In this document: positions 42,541-53,170 of the stretch, in pieces
How the letters are laid out: each line of letters begins with the position of its first letter
Numbering within the stretch: position 1 is the first letter of the stretch
DNA from: an uncultured Olsenella sp.
GTDB taxonomy: Bacteria; Actinomycetota; Coriobacteriia; Coriobacteriales; Atopobiaceae
Direction of reading: 5' to 3'
Assembly: GCA_934660915.1 (NCBI GenBank)
Contig: CAKUIF010000003.1
Location: 124,001-188,000, forward strand
DNA: 64,000 nucleotides
Translations under genes and position numbers: made by a program
Notes under the pieces: generated by a model
What the model was told of the DNA's origin: nothing
The model's database searches: none
The model's input: the letters and a program-made list of their open reading frames with translations, nothing else

Positions 42541-43259
42541 CACTCCACCTCGCTTGCGCCGTAGCCGGGGACGTGACGGAGGCCGAGCGCGTAGTCGATC
42601 CCACGCTGCCAGCACTCGGGGACGCGGTTCCAGTCGCCCGCTTTCTTTGAATAGGCGATGAGCTGCCCCGCGCCCGTCACGACGCCGCTGCGCGTGCGGT
42701 CCTTAGCTGCCTGCGCGACGTCGGGGATCAGCTCGTCGTCCATGTTGTCGTCGAGATGGATGAACTTGCTGTCCGTGACGATAGCGCCTTTGAAGGGCAG
42801 CAAGGTAAGAAGGGCAAGCGAGGGGATCGCCCGCACATGGCAGTCGGCGTCGCGCTCGAGCTTGTTCACGTTGAAGATGGCGTCGTCGTTCATGACGAGC
42901 AGGTGGTCCTTATCGGCGTTCACCACGATGAAGGCGTCGCGCAGCGCGTGCCGCCAAGGGGCGGCGACCTCCAGCTGGGGCTCGGGAGCTCCATAGGGGT
43001 TTCGCTCGACATACTCGTCCACCAAGTGCCGGTTGAGCCAGAGCCGCTCGCTCACGCGTGCGCCGTCGTCGAGTTCGGCGCGCGAGTCGCTGTGTAACGT
43101 GACCTTGTTTCGGTCGACGATATGCAGTTGCTCGTTCGCATAGGTAAGAAGCCCGTCCAAGGTGTCGTAGAACAGCTGGCCGTCCTCTTTGGTCAACGGG
43201 TCGTGCTCGTTGAGTATGAGGACGCACATCTTGTCTTCGTGCTCAAAGCAGATACTCAT
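42540..43259 (-). CDS. Hypothetical protein coupled to the next gene
   Basis: 239 residues from the ATG at 43259 with AAGGAGAGCC upstream; a longer frame to 43376 lacks a ribosome site. It reads MSICFEHEDKMCVLILNEHDPLT... with DGLLTYANEQLHIVDRNKV and a hydrophobic SLALLTLLPFKGAIV stretch near residue 160 that looks like a buried core rather than a TM helix. No family recognised. It is first of a two-gene unit with the protein at 41893. The 290 bases upstream (43260-43549) hold only a weak hairpin (AAGGGCGA/TCGCCCTT) and no gene I can support. Confidence 0.65.
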   Translation of the reverse strand: MSICFEHEDKMCVLILNEHDPLTKEDGQLFYDTLDGLLTYANEQLHIVDRNKVTLHSDSRAELDDGARVSERLWLNRHLVDEYVERNPYGAPEPQLEVAAPWRHALRDAFIVVNADKDHLLVMNDDAIFNVNKLERDADCHVRAIPSLALLTLLPFKGAIVTDSKFIHLDDNMDDELIPDVAQAAKDRTRSGVVTGAGQLIAYSKKAGDWNRVPECWQRGIDYALGLRHVPGYGASEVE

Positions 43260-43549
43260 GGCTCTCCTTCGCCGTGGCCTGAAACAAGGTGCGACGATGG
43301 TAGGGGGAGCCAAGCTGGCAGGTGTCTGCGCAATTCTGCAAAGAAGGGCGTTTGGGCTGGTGGGGAAGGGCGACATGCCGAAAGATCGCCCTTTTGGGCT
43401 CGCGGACGGCTTAGGTTGGGCGGCGGACGGCTATATCGGAGGGGCACTTCTCATTCCCTTCACAACGTCGCGCCGGTTTTTTGCAAAAGCCAGGTTGAGA
43501 ACCGAGTGGTTTTCAACAACATGCAGCTGGATTGGTTATTCAGCGGTTG

Positions 43550-44122
43550 CTAATCCTCGAGCGAGTGCGTGGAGAATACCGGATCGTCCACCCACTCGAC
43601 GATGCCCGCGCCCGACTCGAGCGTGGCCGGCACGTCGATGAGGCGCTGGTTTTTCGAGCCGCGGAAGCGCAGGGTGATGTCGTGCTCCGCCTTGATGAAC
43701 GGGCCGTCCACGAGCACGTCGAGGGTGTCGAGGATGCGGTCGGTCACGTCGCCGAGGTTCCAGGCGCCGCCGGGGGCGAGCTGCTCCCAAGTGTGGCCGG
43801 AGTACATCCAGATGGTCTTCGCGCCGGGCCCGCGCCGCTCGAAGCGATCGCGCACGCGCTCGAGGAAGTCGACGAGGCCCTGCTGGTTCTCGGGCTCCAT
43901 CGGCTCGCCGCCCAGCACCGAGAGCCCCGAGATGTAGCCGGGCTCGAGCGACTCGATGATCGCGTCGGCCACGGCGTCGTCGAAGGGCTTGCCCGCGGAG
44001 AAGTCCCAGGCGACCTCGTTGAAGCAGTCGGGGCAGTGCAGCCTGCAGCCCGAGACGAACAGCGTGGTGCGAACGCCGACGCCGTTGGCGATGTCGCAAT
44101 GCTTGATCTCCGCGTAGTTCAT
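43550..44122 (-). CDS. nrdG: Anaerobic ribonucleotide reductase activating protein NrdG
   Basis: 190 residues from the ATG at 44122 (GAGGAGAGGTCAAC upstream). It is a radical-SAM activase that generates the glycyl radical on NrdD. The [4Fe-4S] ligands are in SGCRLHCPDC (CxxxCxxC), followed by GKPFDDAVADAIIESLEP and SVLGGEPM. Presence of NrdG indicates anaerobic growth. No nrdD gene is adjacent: the neighbour upstream is the divergent ettA, so nrdD must lie elsewhere. Confidence 0.93.
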   Translation of the reverse strand: MNYAEIKHCDIANGVGVRTTLFVSGCRLHCPDCFNEVAWDFSAGKPFDDAVADAIIESLEPGYISGLSVLGGEPMEPENQQGLVDFLERVRDRFERRGPGAKTIWMYSGHTWEQLAPGGAWNLGDVTDRILDTLDVLVDGPFIKAEHDITLRFRGSKNQRLIDVPATLESGAGIVEWVDDPVFSTHSLED

Positions 44123-44210
44123 GTTGACCTCTCCTCGGCAGATGGCCTTTAAGTATAGGCCTCGGGTACTATAAAAGGGTTGAATCAAATCCGACCAGGA
44201 GGGAAGTTCC

Positions 44211-45890
<1,680 letters not shown>

Positions 45891-45940
45891 CGATTCGTCG
45901 GCCGTTACGGCGTTAAACCGGCAAGCATGATTCTAAGATG

Positions 45941-45975
45941 GCGGGTGGCCCCTTAGCGGGTCGCCCGCTTTTTGT
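45941..45975 (+). terminator. Intrinsic terminator after ettA
   Basis: GCGGGTGGCCC pairs with GGGTCGCCCGC (with one G-T pair) and is followed by TTTTTGTTTG. It lies about 50 bases after the ettA stop. Confidence 0.8.
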
Positions 45976-46023
45976 TTGTTGGCCGGCGAAAGAAACGCCG
46001 GAGTGCTTTTGAAAGGTCGCGAT

Positions 46024-46992
46024 ATGAGCGGAAAGATCAAGACTCGCAAGGCAGTAATCATCGGCGCGGGACGCGTGGGCAGCCACGCGGCGCTGTGCCT
46101 TATGTTCCAGCACCTGGTGAACGAGATCGTATTCTTGGATGTCAACCCTGAGGCCGCCGCCGCGCAGGCGGGCGACCTCAACGATCTCGCCTCGGGCCTC
46201 GGCGACAACTTCGTCATCCGCGTGGGTAACTACAGCGACTGCAAGGACGCGCACTTCGTCATCCTCACGGCGGGGCGCTCTCGCCGTCCCGGCGAGTCCC
46301 GCCTGCAGATGCTCGACGGCACCATAAAGATCCTCGAGGGCATCGTCGGCCCGTTGCGCGACAGTGGCTTCCACGGCATCGTGATCAGCGTCTCGAACCC
46401 CTGCGACGTCGTGACCGAGTACCTCTACCGCAACCTTGGCCTGCCGCGCAGTCAAGTCTTCGGTACGGGCACGCTGCTCGACTCCGCCCGCCTGCGCCGC
46501 GCCCTCTCCGAGATCATCGGCGTCAACTCCAAGCAGATCCAGGCCATTTGCATGGGCGAGCACGGCGACTCGTCGTTCATCCCCACCTCGCACATCTCGG
46601 TGCAGGGTATCGATTTGCGCGAGTACCTCTCGCTCACCCACATGAACTCGGCCAGCCTCGATATCGCTGACGTGATGAGACGTGTCCGCGAGAGCGGCAG
46701 CACCATCGTGTCGGGCAAGGGCTGTACGGAGTTCGGCATCGGTTCTGTGGTCGCCAGCATCGTGACGGCCATCTTGCACAACGATCGGGTCGTCATGCCG
46801 CTTTCGGTCCACCTCGACGGCGAGTACGGCGAGAGCGGGATCTGCGCCGGCGTTCCGTGCGTGCTCGGCGACCAGGGCATCGAACATGTGCTCGAGATCG
46901 ACCTCAGCTATGACGAGCGCAGGGCTATGCGCAAGAGCTGCGATATCATTCGCGAGAACGTGAACAAGGCGATGCCGCCCGTCGAGGCATAG
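46024..46992 (+). CDS. Lactate/malate dehydrogenase family protein (L-2-hydroxyacid dehydrogenase)
   Basis: 322 residues. NAD-binding GAGRVGS, the catalytic loop and Arg in GTLLDSARLRRALSE, and the catalytic His in GEHGDSSF are all there. The specificity loop reads TAGRSRRPGESRLQM: R87 occupies the place where lactate dehydrogenases usually have Gln and malate dehydrogenases Arg. The sequence is otherwise LDH-like (ESRL, GEHGDS). The enzyme could reduce pyruvate, oxaloacetate or a branched 2-oxoacid. A function in lactate formation would feed LarA, but the gene is 25 kb from larC. Confidence 0.8.
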   Translation: MSGKIKTRKAVIIGAGRVGSHAALCLMFQHLVNEIVFLDVNPEAAAAQAGDLNDLASGLGDNFVIRVGNYSDCKDAHFVILTAGRSRRPGESRLQMLDGTIKILEGIVGPLRDSGFHGIVISVSNPCDVVTEYLYRNLGLPRSQVFGTGTLLDSARLRRALSEIIGVNSKQIQAICMGEHGDSSFIPTSHISVQGIDLREYLSLTHMNSASLDIADVMRRVRESGSTIVSGKGCTEFGIGSVVASIVTAILHNDRVVMPLSVHLDGEYGESGICAGVPCVLGDQGIEHVLEIDLSYDERRAMRKSCDIIRENVNKAMPPVEA

Positions 46993-47107
46993 GTTTTCGC
47001 CTGTCCTTTCATATAGGTTACGGTGCCCCGGCCGCGCATGGGCGCGGGCGGGGCACATGCCGTAGAATGGCGGGCGCAGACACGCCTTGCAGACGGGAGA
47101 AGAACAC

Positions 47108-48112
47108 GTGAAGCGCGTCCTCATAATCGCGACCGGCGGCACAATCGCCTCCACCTCCGACGGCGGCGGCCTCACACCGACCGCCTCCGGACGAGAGCTT
47201 GCCGAGAAGGTTCCGCTGCTCGACACCATCGCCGAGCTGGACTTCGTTCAGCCGATGAACATCGACTCGACGAACATGCGCCCGCGCGACTGGCTCTGCA
47301 TCAAGGACGTGATCGCCGAGGCGTACGACCGCTACGACGGTTTCGTGGTTCTGCACGGCACCGACACCATGGCCTATACCGCTGCCGCTCTGAGCTACTT
47401 GATCCAGGACAGCCAGAAGCCGATCGTGCTCACCGGCTCTCAGCAGCCCATGGCGAGTCCCTTCACCGACGCTAAGCTGAACCTCTACCAGTCGGTGCTG
47501 TACGCGACCGACGACGCGAGCCGCGACGTCAGCGTCGTGTTCTCGGGCAAGGCGATCGCCGGCACGCGAGCGCACAAGCAGCGCACCATGAGCTTCAACG
47601 CCTTCATGAGCATGAACTATCCCTCGCTCGCTTACATCCGCAACGACCGGGTTGTGAGGGCGGGGACGGGCGTGCCCGCTGATTCGGGGCAAAAGAAGGG
47701 CTCGGCGCCCACGATCTACGGCGAGCTTGACGAGCGGGTGCTCGTACTCAAGCTCACGCCCGAGCTGCAGCCGAGTATCTTCGATCTGCTCAAGCGTGAC
47801 TACGACGCCGTCATCCTCGAGACCTTCGGCATCGGCGGCATCCCCGACACCATGCACGACGCCATCCTCGACTGGGTGGGATCCGGTCGCACGCTCGTTG
47901 TGACCACGCAGGTGCCGGAAGAGGGTCTCGACCTCGGTGTTTACGAGGTCGGCCGTGCGTATGCGGAGAACCCGGGCATCCTCAAGGGCGACGACATGAC
48001 AACCGAGGCGCTCGTCGCCAAGACCATGTGGGCACTCGGCCAGTCGCGTGACCCGCAGAAGATTCGCGAGCTTTTTTACCGCGAGGTCAACCGCGATCGC
48101 ATGCCGCGCTAA
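47108..48112 (+). CDS. ansA: L-asparaginase (type I/AnsA-like)
   Basis: 334 residues from a GTG at 47108 (GGGAG 8 bases upstream); an earlier in-frame start would be inside the ribosome site. Both asparaginase threonines are conserved: the first in ATGGTIAS, the second in VVLHGTDTMAYTA, with its partner lysine near SPFTDAKLNL. No signal peptide, so cytoplasmic. It hydrolyses asparagine to aspartate and ammonia. It is transcribed alone and ends at a 145-base hairpin element. Confidence 0.92.
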   Translation: MKRVLIIATGGTIASTSDGGGLTPTASGRELAEKVPLLDTIAELDFVQPMNIDSTNMRPRDWLCIKDVIAEAYDRYDGFVVLHGTDTMAYTAAALSYLIQDSQKPIVLTGSQQPMASPFTDAKLNLYQSVLYATDDASRDVSVVFSGKAIAGTRAHKQRTMSFNAFMSMNYPSLAYIRNDRVVRAGTGVPADSGQKKGSAPTIYGELDERVLVLKLTPELQPSIFDLLKRDYDAVILETFGIGGIPDTMHDAILDWVGSGRTLVVTTQVPEEGLDLGVYEVGRAYAENPGILKGDDMTTEALVAKTMWALGQSRDPQKIRELFYREVNRDRMPR

Positions 48113-48255
48113 AAAACATCGCGAAGTCGGTATCCTATTTCGGGAATCACGAGTACAACAGCGTCAAAACGTCGAATCACCTGCTAAAACGCGGGTGATT
48201 TGACGTTTATACTCGACCTTTTCAAAATGGGATACCGACTTCGCGATGTTTTTTT
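48111..48255. repeat. Long-hairpin intergenic element, copy 1
   Basis: The ends are a perfect inverted repeat (ACATCGCGAAGTCGGTATCC at 48116-48135, partner 48230-48249), extended by A and T runs. Inside, GTCGAATCACC pairs with GGTGATTTGAC and GAGTA with TACTC, so the whole 145 bases can fold into one long rod. It lies between the convergent ansA and amino acid permease genes, where it could terminate both. A related element is at 62205-62346. Confidence 0.85.
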
Positions 48256-48256
48256 C

Positions 48257-48919
48257 CTAGCAGCCCGTTGTTTGCTGCCTAAGTCGGCGCTCAAGCCTGC
48301 GGCTTGCGGCCACAAGCGCCATCACGATCACGTAGTACACGGCGGCGATCACAATAAACGGCTCGAACGCGCGGTAGGTGAGCGCCTGCGCGCTCTCGGC
48401 GGCGTACATCATGTCCATGAGGCCGATGGTCGATACGAGCGATGAGCTCTTGAGCACGGTGATGACCTCGTTGACGAGCGCGGGGGCGACGCTGCGAAGC
48501 GCCTGAGGGATCACGACGAGCCGCATCATCTTTGCGTAGGAAAGGCCGACGGATCGCGCGGCGTCGTACTGGCCCGCGTCCACGCCCTCTATGCCGCCGC
48601 GAAGCGTCTCGGAGACGGTCGCCGACCCGTTGAGCCCCAACGTGATCACGGCTGCGGTGAACATGTCTATCTTGTAGCCCGTGAGCTGCGGTGTCGCGAA
48701 GTAGGCGATAAACAGGAGCACGATGAGCGGCACCCCGCGAAAGATCGAGGTGTAGAAGTCGAGCACGGCGCGCAGCGGCTTGAGCGGCAGCACCTTGCCT
48801 ACGGCGATGAGGGCGCCGAGCGCAAAGGCGAGCAAAAGCGATGCCGCCGTGACCTGCGCGGTCACGGCGAGCCCGCTCACGAACATAGGGATATAGGGTT
48901 CCAGCAGCTCAAATTTCAT
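48257..48919 (-). CDS. Polar amino acid ABC importer permease (HisM/GlnP type)
   Basis: 220 residues from the ATG at 48919. Five TM segments with the His/Glu/Gln/Arg permease loop (YDAARSVGLSYAKMMRLVVIPQALR) and the family N-terminal VSGLAVTAQVT. It follows its binding-protein gene by 23 bases. No ATPase gene is adjacent, so a partner encoded elsewhere must be shared. The substrate is an unidentified polar amino acid. Confidence 0.88.
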   Translation of the reverse strand: MKFELLEPYIPMFVSGLAVTAQVTAASLLLAFALGALIAVGKVLPLKPLRAVLDFYTSIFRGVPLIVLLFIAYFATPQLTGYKIDMFTAAVITLGLNGSATVSETLRGGIEGVDAGQYDAARSVGLSYAKMMRLVVIPQALRSVAPALVNEVITVLKSSSLVSTIGLMDMMYAAESAQALTYRAFEPFIVIAAVYYVIVMALVAASRRLERRLRQQTTGC

Positions 48920-48942
48920 ACTGCGCCTGGGTCGATAACCCG

Positions 48943-49809
48943 CTACTCGGAAGCTACGGTCGAAGTGCCGGCGGCGGAGATGTCGTCGCCCCACTTGAAG
49001 GCGGCGCCAACGTACTTCTCGATGTACTTGTCGATGGTGCCGTCTTCGAGCATGTCGCCGATGCAGGCGTCGAGCTGGGGCACGAAGGCCGCGCCCTTTG
49101 CTGCCATCAGGCGATACACGCCCACGTAGTCCTTGGTCTCGGCACGGTCGAGCAGACCGAGCACGAGGCCCTCGTTCGCGTCGCGCATCGACTGGCCCTC
49201 GGCGCCGTCGCAAAGATAGACATCCACGCGCCCGGCGAGGACCTCCTGGAGACACTGGCTGCCGCCGTCGTAGGTGTGGATGTCGGCGTCAGGCAGAACT
49301 GCTGCGATGAACTTGTTCTGCACCGTGCCCGTGGTACAGGCGATGGACTTGCCGCGCAGGTCGTCGATGCTTGCCGGAGCCTCTCCGCCGAGCACGAGGG
49401 CGCCGACGAGGGGCTGGTAATACCCGCGTGTGAAGTCGAAGGACTCCTCGCGCTCGGGGTTTGAGCTCATGGCCATGGTGAAGGAGGTCTCGCTGCCTTG
49501 TACGCTCGCGAGCGTCGCCGCGAACTTCTGGGGCTCGAACTCGTAGGTGAAGTCCAGGCGCGCCGCCATCTCGTCGGCGATGGCGATGTCGAGGCCGACG
49601 ACCTTCTGGTTTCCATCCTTCTGCGTCTCGAGATAGCGGTAGGGGGCAAAGGCGTCGTCACCGACGAAGGTGAGGTGCATGGTCTCGTTGGCGGACTCGT
49701 CGATATTCGAGTTGTCCTTGGCGGCAGAGCCGCAACCCGCCAGCGCGGCGGTGGCGCCGCCGGCGAGCACAGCGAGGAAGCTCCTGCGATCGAGGTTTTC
49801 GGTAATCAA
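48943..49809 (-). CDS. Polar amino acid ABC importer, substrate-binding lipoprotein
   Basis: 288 residues from a TTG at 49809 with GAAAGAAG upstream. The N-terminus (LDRRSFLAVLAGGATAALAGCGS) combines a twin-arginine-like motif and a lipobox cysteine near residue 26. The SBP_bac_3 fold shows VVGLDIAIADEMAARLDF, the ligand arginine context MAMSSNPEREESFDFTRGY, and GKSIACTTGT. It delivers an amino acid to the downstream permease; specificity cannot be read from sequence. Confidence 0.88.
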   Translation of the reverse strand: MITENLDRRSFLAVLAGGATAALAGCGSAAKDNSNIDESANETMHLTFVGDDAFAPYRYLETQKDGNQKVVGLDIAIADEMAARLDFTYEFEPQKFAATLASVQGSETSFTMAMSSNPEREESFDFTRGYYQPLVGALVLGGEAPASIDDLRGKSIACTTGTVQNKFIAAVLPDADIHTYDGGSQCLQEVLAGRVDVYLCDGAEGQSMRDANEGLVLGLLDRAETKDYVGVYRLMAAKGAAFVPQLDACIGDMLEDGTIDKYIEKYVGAAFKWGDDISAAGTSTVASE

Positions 49810-49862
49810 AGTTTTCTTCTTTCCACAAGTGGATTAACCAGTTCTATTCTATGCCGCCGCAG

Positions 49863-50684
49863 CTATGCGAGCAGGTAGCGCCTGACGGCCTCGGCGCAGC
49901 CGCCGTGGTCGTTGTCGGCCACCTGTACGTCCGCCGCCTCGACGGCGGCCGGGATTGCGTTTCCCATTGCCACGCCGAGCCCCGCCGCACGAAGCATCGC
50001 GAGGTCGTTGTCGGCATCGCCCACGGCGATCGCCTGGGAGATGTCGAGGCCGAGTTTGCTTGCGAGCGAGGCCAGGCCTGTGCCCTTATCAACGCCGGGA
50101 CAGGTGAACTCGATGCTGGAGACCTCGCAGCGGGTGATGGTCACGTCCGCGTCGGCGAGGCGCTCGAAGGTTCGGTCACGCGCCGCCGCGTCGACGAAGT
50201 GGAAATTCAGTTTGGGGATGCGCGCCGTGGGGTCGAGCGCGACCGCGTGCGCGTCCTCGACGATGTCGCTCGTGTCGAGGTAGAGCTGCTTGTACATGCC
50301 GACGCCGCACTGAGGCGCCATCTCGATCCCGCGCCTTTCCATGGCGATGCCGAGCCCTGTGGTGACCTCGAGAACGTAGTCACCTTCCTCGTCGGCGGTG
50401 CGGATGGCGCGGGCGATGACCTCGGGGGCGATGTCCGCTTCCGAGAGCACGTGGTTGGTCGCGAGGTCGAAGACGATGGCGCCGGCGCAGCAGATGGCGT
50501 AGTGCGCGCCGGGGATCGACTCGCGGTACATAGTCACCATGCGGGGGCAGCGGCCGCTCGCGATGGCCACGTGCTTTCCGGCGGCGACGGCCTCGCTGAT
50601 GGCGTCGACGGAACTTCTCAGCACCTCTTTGTGCGAGTCGAGCAGCGTTCCGTCCATGTCGAAGGCGATGAGTTCGTAGGCCAC
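49863..50684 (-). CDS. Cof-type HAD-IIB family phosphatase
   Basis: 273 residues from a GTG at 50684 with AGGAGG 4 bases upstream. Motif I AFDMDGTLLDSH, motif II IASGRCP, motif III lysine in DKGTGLASL and motif IV VGDADNDLAM are all present. It is a paralogue of the phosphatase at 31179-32000, with the same length and C2B cap. Substrate unknown, probably a phosphorylated sugar or cofactor. Confidence 0.9.
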   Translation of the reverse strand: MAYELIAFDMDGTLLDSHKEVLRSSVDAISEAVAAGKHVAIASGRCPRMVTMYRESIPGAHYAICCAGAIVFDLATNHVLSEADIAPEVIARAIRTADEEGDYVLEVTTGLGIAMERRGIEMAPQCGVGMYKQLYLDTSDIVEDAHAVALDPTARIPKLNFHFVDAAARDRTFERLADADVTITRCEVSSIEFTCPGVDKGTGLASLASKLGLDISQAIAVGDADNDLAMLRAAGLGVAMGNAIPAAVEAADVQVADNDHGGCAEAVRRYLLA

Positions 50685-50766
50685 GTGTCCTCCTGCGCGG
50701 TTGCGTTCGTGCGTGTCTTTGCGACCCACAGGATAGCGCAGCCGTGTTTCGCTCGGGTAAGAAAAA

Positions 50767-50793
50767 GGCCCGGAAGCGGGGTGCTTCCGGGCC
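50767..50793 (-). terminator. Terminator after the EamA gene at 50828
   Basis: A perfect 11-bp stem (GGCCCGGAAGC with GCTTCCGGGCC, loop of 5) that on the minus strand is followed by TTTTTC. Confidence 0.85.
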
Positions 50794-50827
50794 GAAGAAG
50801 GGGCAATGAGCGCCGGGCGTATGGTCC

Positions 50828-51742
50828 CTATGCGGTGACGAGGCCCTCCTCTTGCACGCGGAACCTGTCGCCGAGCTCGGACCATATGGCACCGCCGAGG
50901 ATGAGGCAGGCGCCGAGCACGTTGGCGAAGGTCATCGGCTCGCCGAGCAGCAGCGCCGAGAGCACGACGGCGGAGAGCGGCTCAAGGTAGCCGCACACGG
51001 CAACGCGCGTTACGGGCAGCGCGCCCATCGAAGAGAAGTACAGATAGCAGCAGAACCCCGTGTTCGCAAGGCCGATGCAGGCGACGGCGGCGACGTTGAG
51101 GTGCGCGAGCTGGGCGGCGCTGGGAAGCGAGAGCGTCCCCGCGAAGGCGCTCGCCGCCATGTAGACGACGACGGCGGAAAGGCCGCCGAGGAGCTGGACG
51201 GCTGAGGACTCGACGCCAACGATCTTGTCGACCTTCTTGCTAAAGATGACCATGACGGCGTAGCAGACGGCGCTCATGCCACCGAGGAAAAGCCCGAGCG
51301 GGGCGATGCCCTCGCCGAGGCCCTGGCCCACGACGAGGAAGGCGCCGAGGACGACGGCCGCGAAGCCGGTCACTTTGACGGTGGTCAGGCGCGTCTTGAA
51401 GACCATCGGGCTGAGCGCCATCACGATTACGGGGCCGCAGTAGTAGAGCAGCGAGGCCACGCCGACGCCGATGTAGCGGTACGACTCGAAGAGAAAGAGC
51501 CATGCCGCGCCGAGCGCCGCGCCGGATATGTAGAGACAGGCGGCCTGGCGGGGGTGCTTGAGAGATTGCAGGTTCTTGCGCGCGGGTCGGGAAAGAAGGA
51601 CAGCCGCTGCGAGCGCCGCCGCGCCGAGCGAGACGCGGGCGAGCACGATGAAGACGCTCGGCAGATCGATGAGGCTCGCAACGATGCCGTTCGAGCCAAA
51701 GAGAATGAGCGAGAGTAGGTACTTCTTTGTAGCTTTATCCAT
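50828..51742 (-). CDS. EamA/DMT-family transporter
   Basis: 304 residues from the ATG at 51742; a TTG at 51763 is an alternative. Ten hydrophobic segments in two EamA repeats (LFGSNGIVASLIDLP..., LFLGGMSAVCYAVMVIFSKK...). No Shine-Dalgarno sequence is obvious, and a TATAAA lies about 30 bases upstream, so the leader is short. It is divergent from a LysR gene that probably regulates it. Export of a metabolite is likely but the substrate is unknown. Confidence 0.85.
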   Translation of the reverse strand: MDKATKKYLLSLILFGSNGIVASLIDLPSVFIVLARVSLGAAALAAAVLLSRPARKNLQSLKHPRQAACLYISGAALGAAWLFLFESYRYIGVGVASLLYYCGPVIVMALSPMVFKTRLTTVKVTGFAAVVLGAFLVVGQGLGEGIAPLGLFLGGMSAVCYAVMVIFSKKVDKIVGVESSAVQLLGGLSAVVVYMAASAFAGTLSLPSAAQLAHLNVAAVACIGLANTGFCCYLYFSSMGALPVTRVAVCGYLEPLSAVVLSALLLGEPMTFANVLGACLILGGAIWSELGDRFRVQEEGLVTA

Positions 51743-51926
51743 GCCACGCGTCGTTTCTCGCAAAGGATTTATATGGTTGCTTAGACTATGGCACGACGCT
51801 TGTTAAAGTAATAGCGAATGTTTAGCATACAAACCAGCACAATTACGCATGGAATCTGCTTTTTCAGCCTGTCTGATTTGGCAGTCTTTTTTGCCTGTCT
51901 GGTTTGGCGGGCTCGGAAGGGGCGTC

Positions 51927-52802
51927 GTGGACTCGGCAATCCAGAAATACCAGGCGCTCGTCGAGTGCGTCCGCGCCGGCAGCATCAGCGCCGCTGCCCG
52001 CAAGCTCGACTACAGCCAGTCGGGCGTGAGCCGCATGATCGCCGACCTCGAGCGCGAGTGGGGCGTCCAGCTGCTCGAGCGCGGCCGCCGAGGCGCGCGG
52101 CTGACGGCGGACGGCGAGCAGGTCCTGCCCTTCGTCGAGGCCATCTGCGAGGATCATCGCCGCCTGCGCGAGCGCGTGGCCGAGGTCTCGGGCGCCCAGA
52201 CGGGCACGCTTGTCATCGGGACCTTCTCGTCGGTGGCCACCCACATCTTGCCGCCTGTTATCGAGAAGTTCCAGGAAGAGCACCCCGGCATCGAGTACGA
52301 GCTGCGCACGGGCGACTACTCCGAGATTGAGTCGTGGGTGGCCGACGGTCTTGTGGACTTCGGCTTTCTTCCGTATCCGCCGCAGGTGCCCAAGGAAGGT
52401 CTTGTTCGCGAGCCGGTGCTAACGGACGAGCTGTTGGCTGTGGTGCCCGAGGGCCATCCTTTGGCAAAGAAGGCTCGCATCGCGCTCGCGGACCTGTGCG
52501 ACGAGCCCTTCATCCTGCTCGAACGCGGCTGCGACAACGAGGTGAGCCCCCTGTTCGACCGCGCGGGCCTCAACCCGCGCTCGCGGCTTGCCACTTGGGA
52601 CGACTACGCCATCATGTCGATGGTCGAGAACGGCCTCGGGCTCTCCATCCTGCCCGGACTCATCCTCACCCGCTGCCCTTACCACATCGAGAAGCGGCCG
52701 CTCGACCCGCCGGCCCGCCGTGAGCTTGCCGCCGTCCATCGCGAAGGTCGTCTTTCCACCGCCGCCCGCGCGTTCCTCGACTGCCTAAAATCGACTATTT
52801 GA
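51927..52802 (+). CDS. LysR-family regulator, divergent from the EamA transporter
   Basis: 291 residues from a GTG at 51927 with AAGGGG 6 bases upstream; the longer frame has no ribosome site. N-terminal helix-turn-helix (SAIQKYQALVECVRAGSISAAARKL split around residue 12, SQSGVSRMIADLE) and a LysR effector domain of the CynR type (GTLVIGTFSSVATHILP, DFGFLP). The 184-base divergent region with the EamA gene is the likely site of action, a common arrangement for exporters induced by their substrate. Confidence 0.85.
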   Translation: MDSAIQKYQALVECVRAGSISAAARKLDYSQSGVSRMIADLEREWGVQLLERGRRGARLTADGEQVLPFVEAICEDHRRLRERVAEVSGAQTGTLVIGTFSSVATHILPPVIEKFQEEHPGIEYELRTGDYSEIESWVADGLVDFGFLPYPPQVPKEGLVREPVLTDELLAVVPEGHPLAKKARIALADLCDEPFILLERGCDNEVSPLFDRAGLNPRSRLATWDDYAIMSMVENGLGLSILPGLILTRCPYHIEKRPLDPPARRELAAVHREGRLSTAARAFLDCLKSTI

Positions 52803-52874
52803 AAACGCGCTTGGTTGATGGGGGTGAAGTCGGTCTCTAATGCTGAATCGGCTGCTCTGACGGGGATGGCCTGC

Positions 52875-53040
52875 AAGGAATTGACGATTTTGAGTGTCTC
52901 TGAGGGCATTTTTGGTGGTTTCTGAGGCATTTCGAATTCGATTTAAAATATCAGATACATAAAATACGAGGTCAGAGCATCGTTGACTAATTGATTAGGA
53001 ATTATTTCGGGGAAAATAAACTCAAAATCGTCGATTCCTT
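52875..53040. repeat. 166-bp element with 21-bp terminal inverted repeats (MITE-like)
   Basis: The left end AAGGAATTGACGATTTTGAGT (52875-52895) and the right end ACTCAAAATCGTCGATTCCTT (53020-53040) are inverted with one mismatch. The interior is AT-rich and codes for nothing. It fills most of the 368-base gap between the LysR gene and the convergent DUF1846 gene. No flanking target duplication can be assigned by eye. Confidence 0.7.
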
Positions 53041-53070
53041 GACGTCTCCGTTGATTTGCCCAGACAAACG

Positions 53071-53113
53071 GGACGAGGCGGCTTCCATTTTGAGTGTGGA
53101 AGCCGCCTCGTCC
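53071..53113 (-). terminator. Hairpin terminator after the DUF1846 gene
   Basis: A perfect 17-bp stem (GGACGAGGCGGCTTCCA, 53071-53087, with 53097-53113) and a 9-base loop, lying 57 bases beyond the DUF1846 stop. Confidence 0.75.
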
Positions 53114-53170
53114 GTTCTTTGTGATATGTCCGCTCGGTATTTCGCGCTGCCGGTGTCGGCGGCGCCTGCG

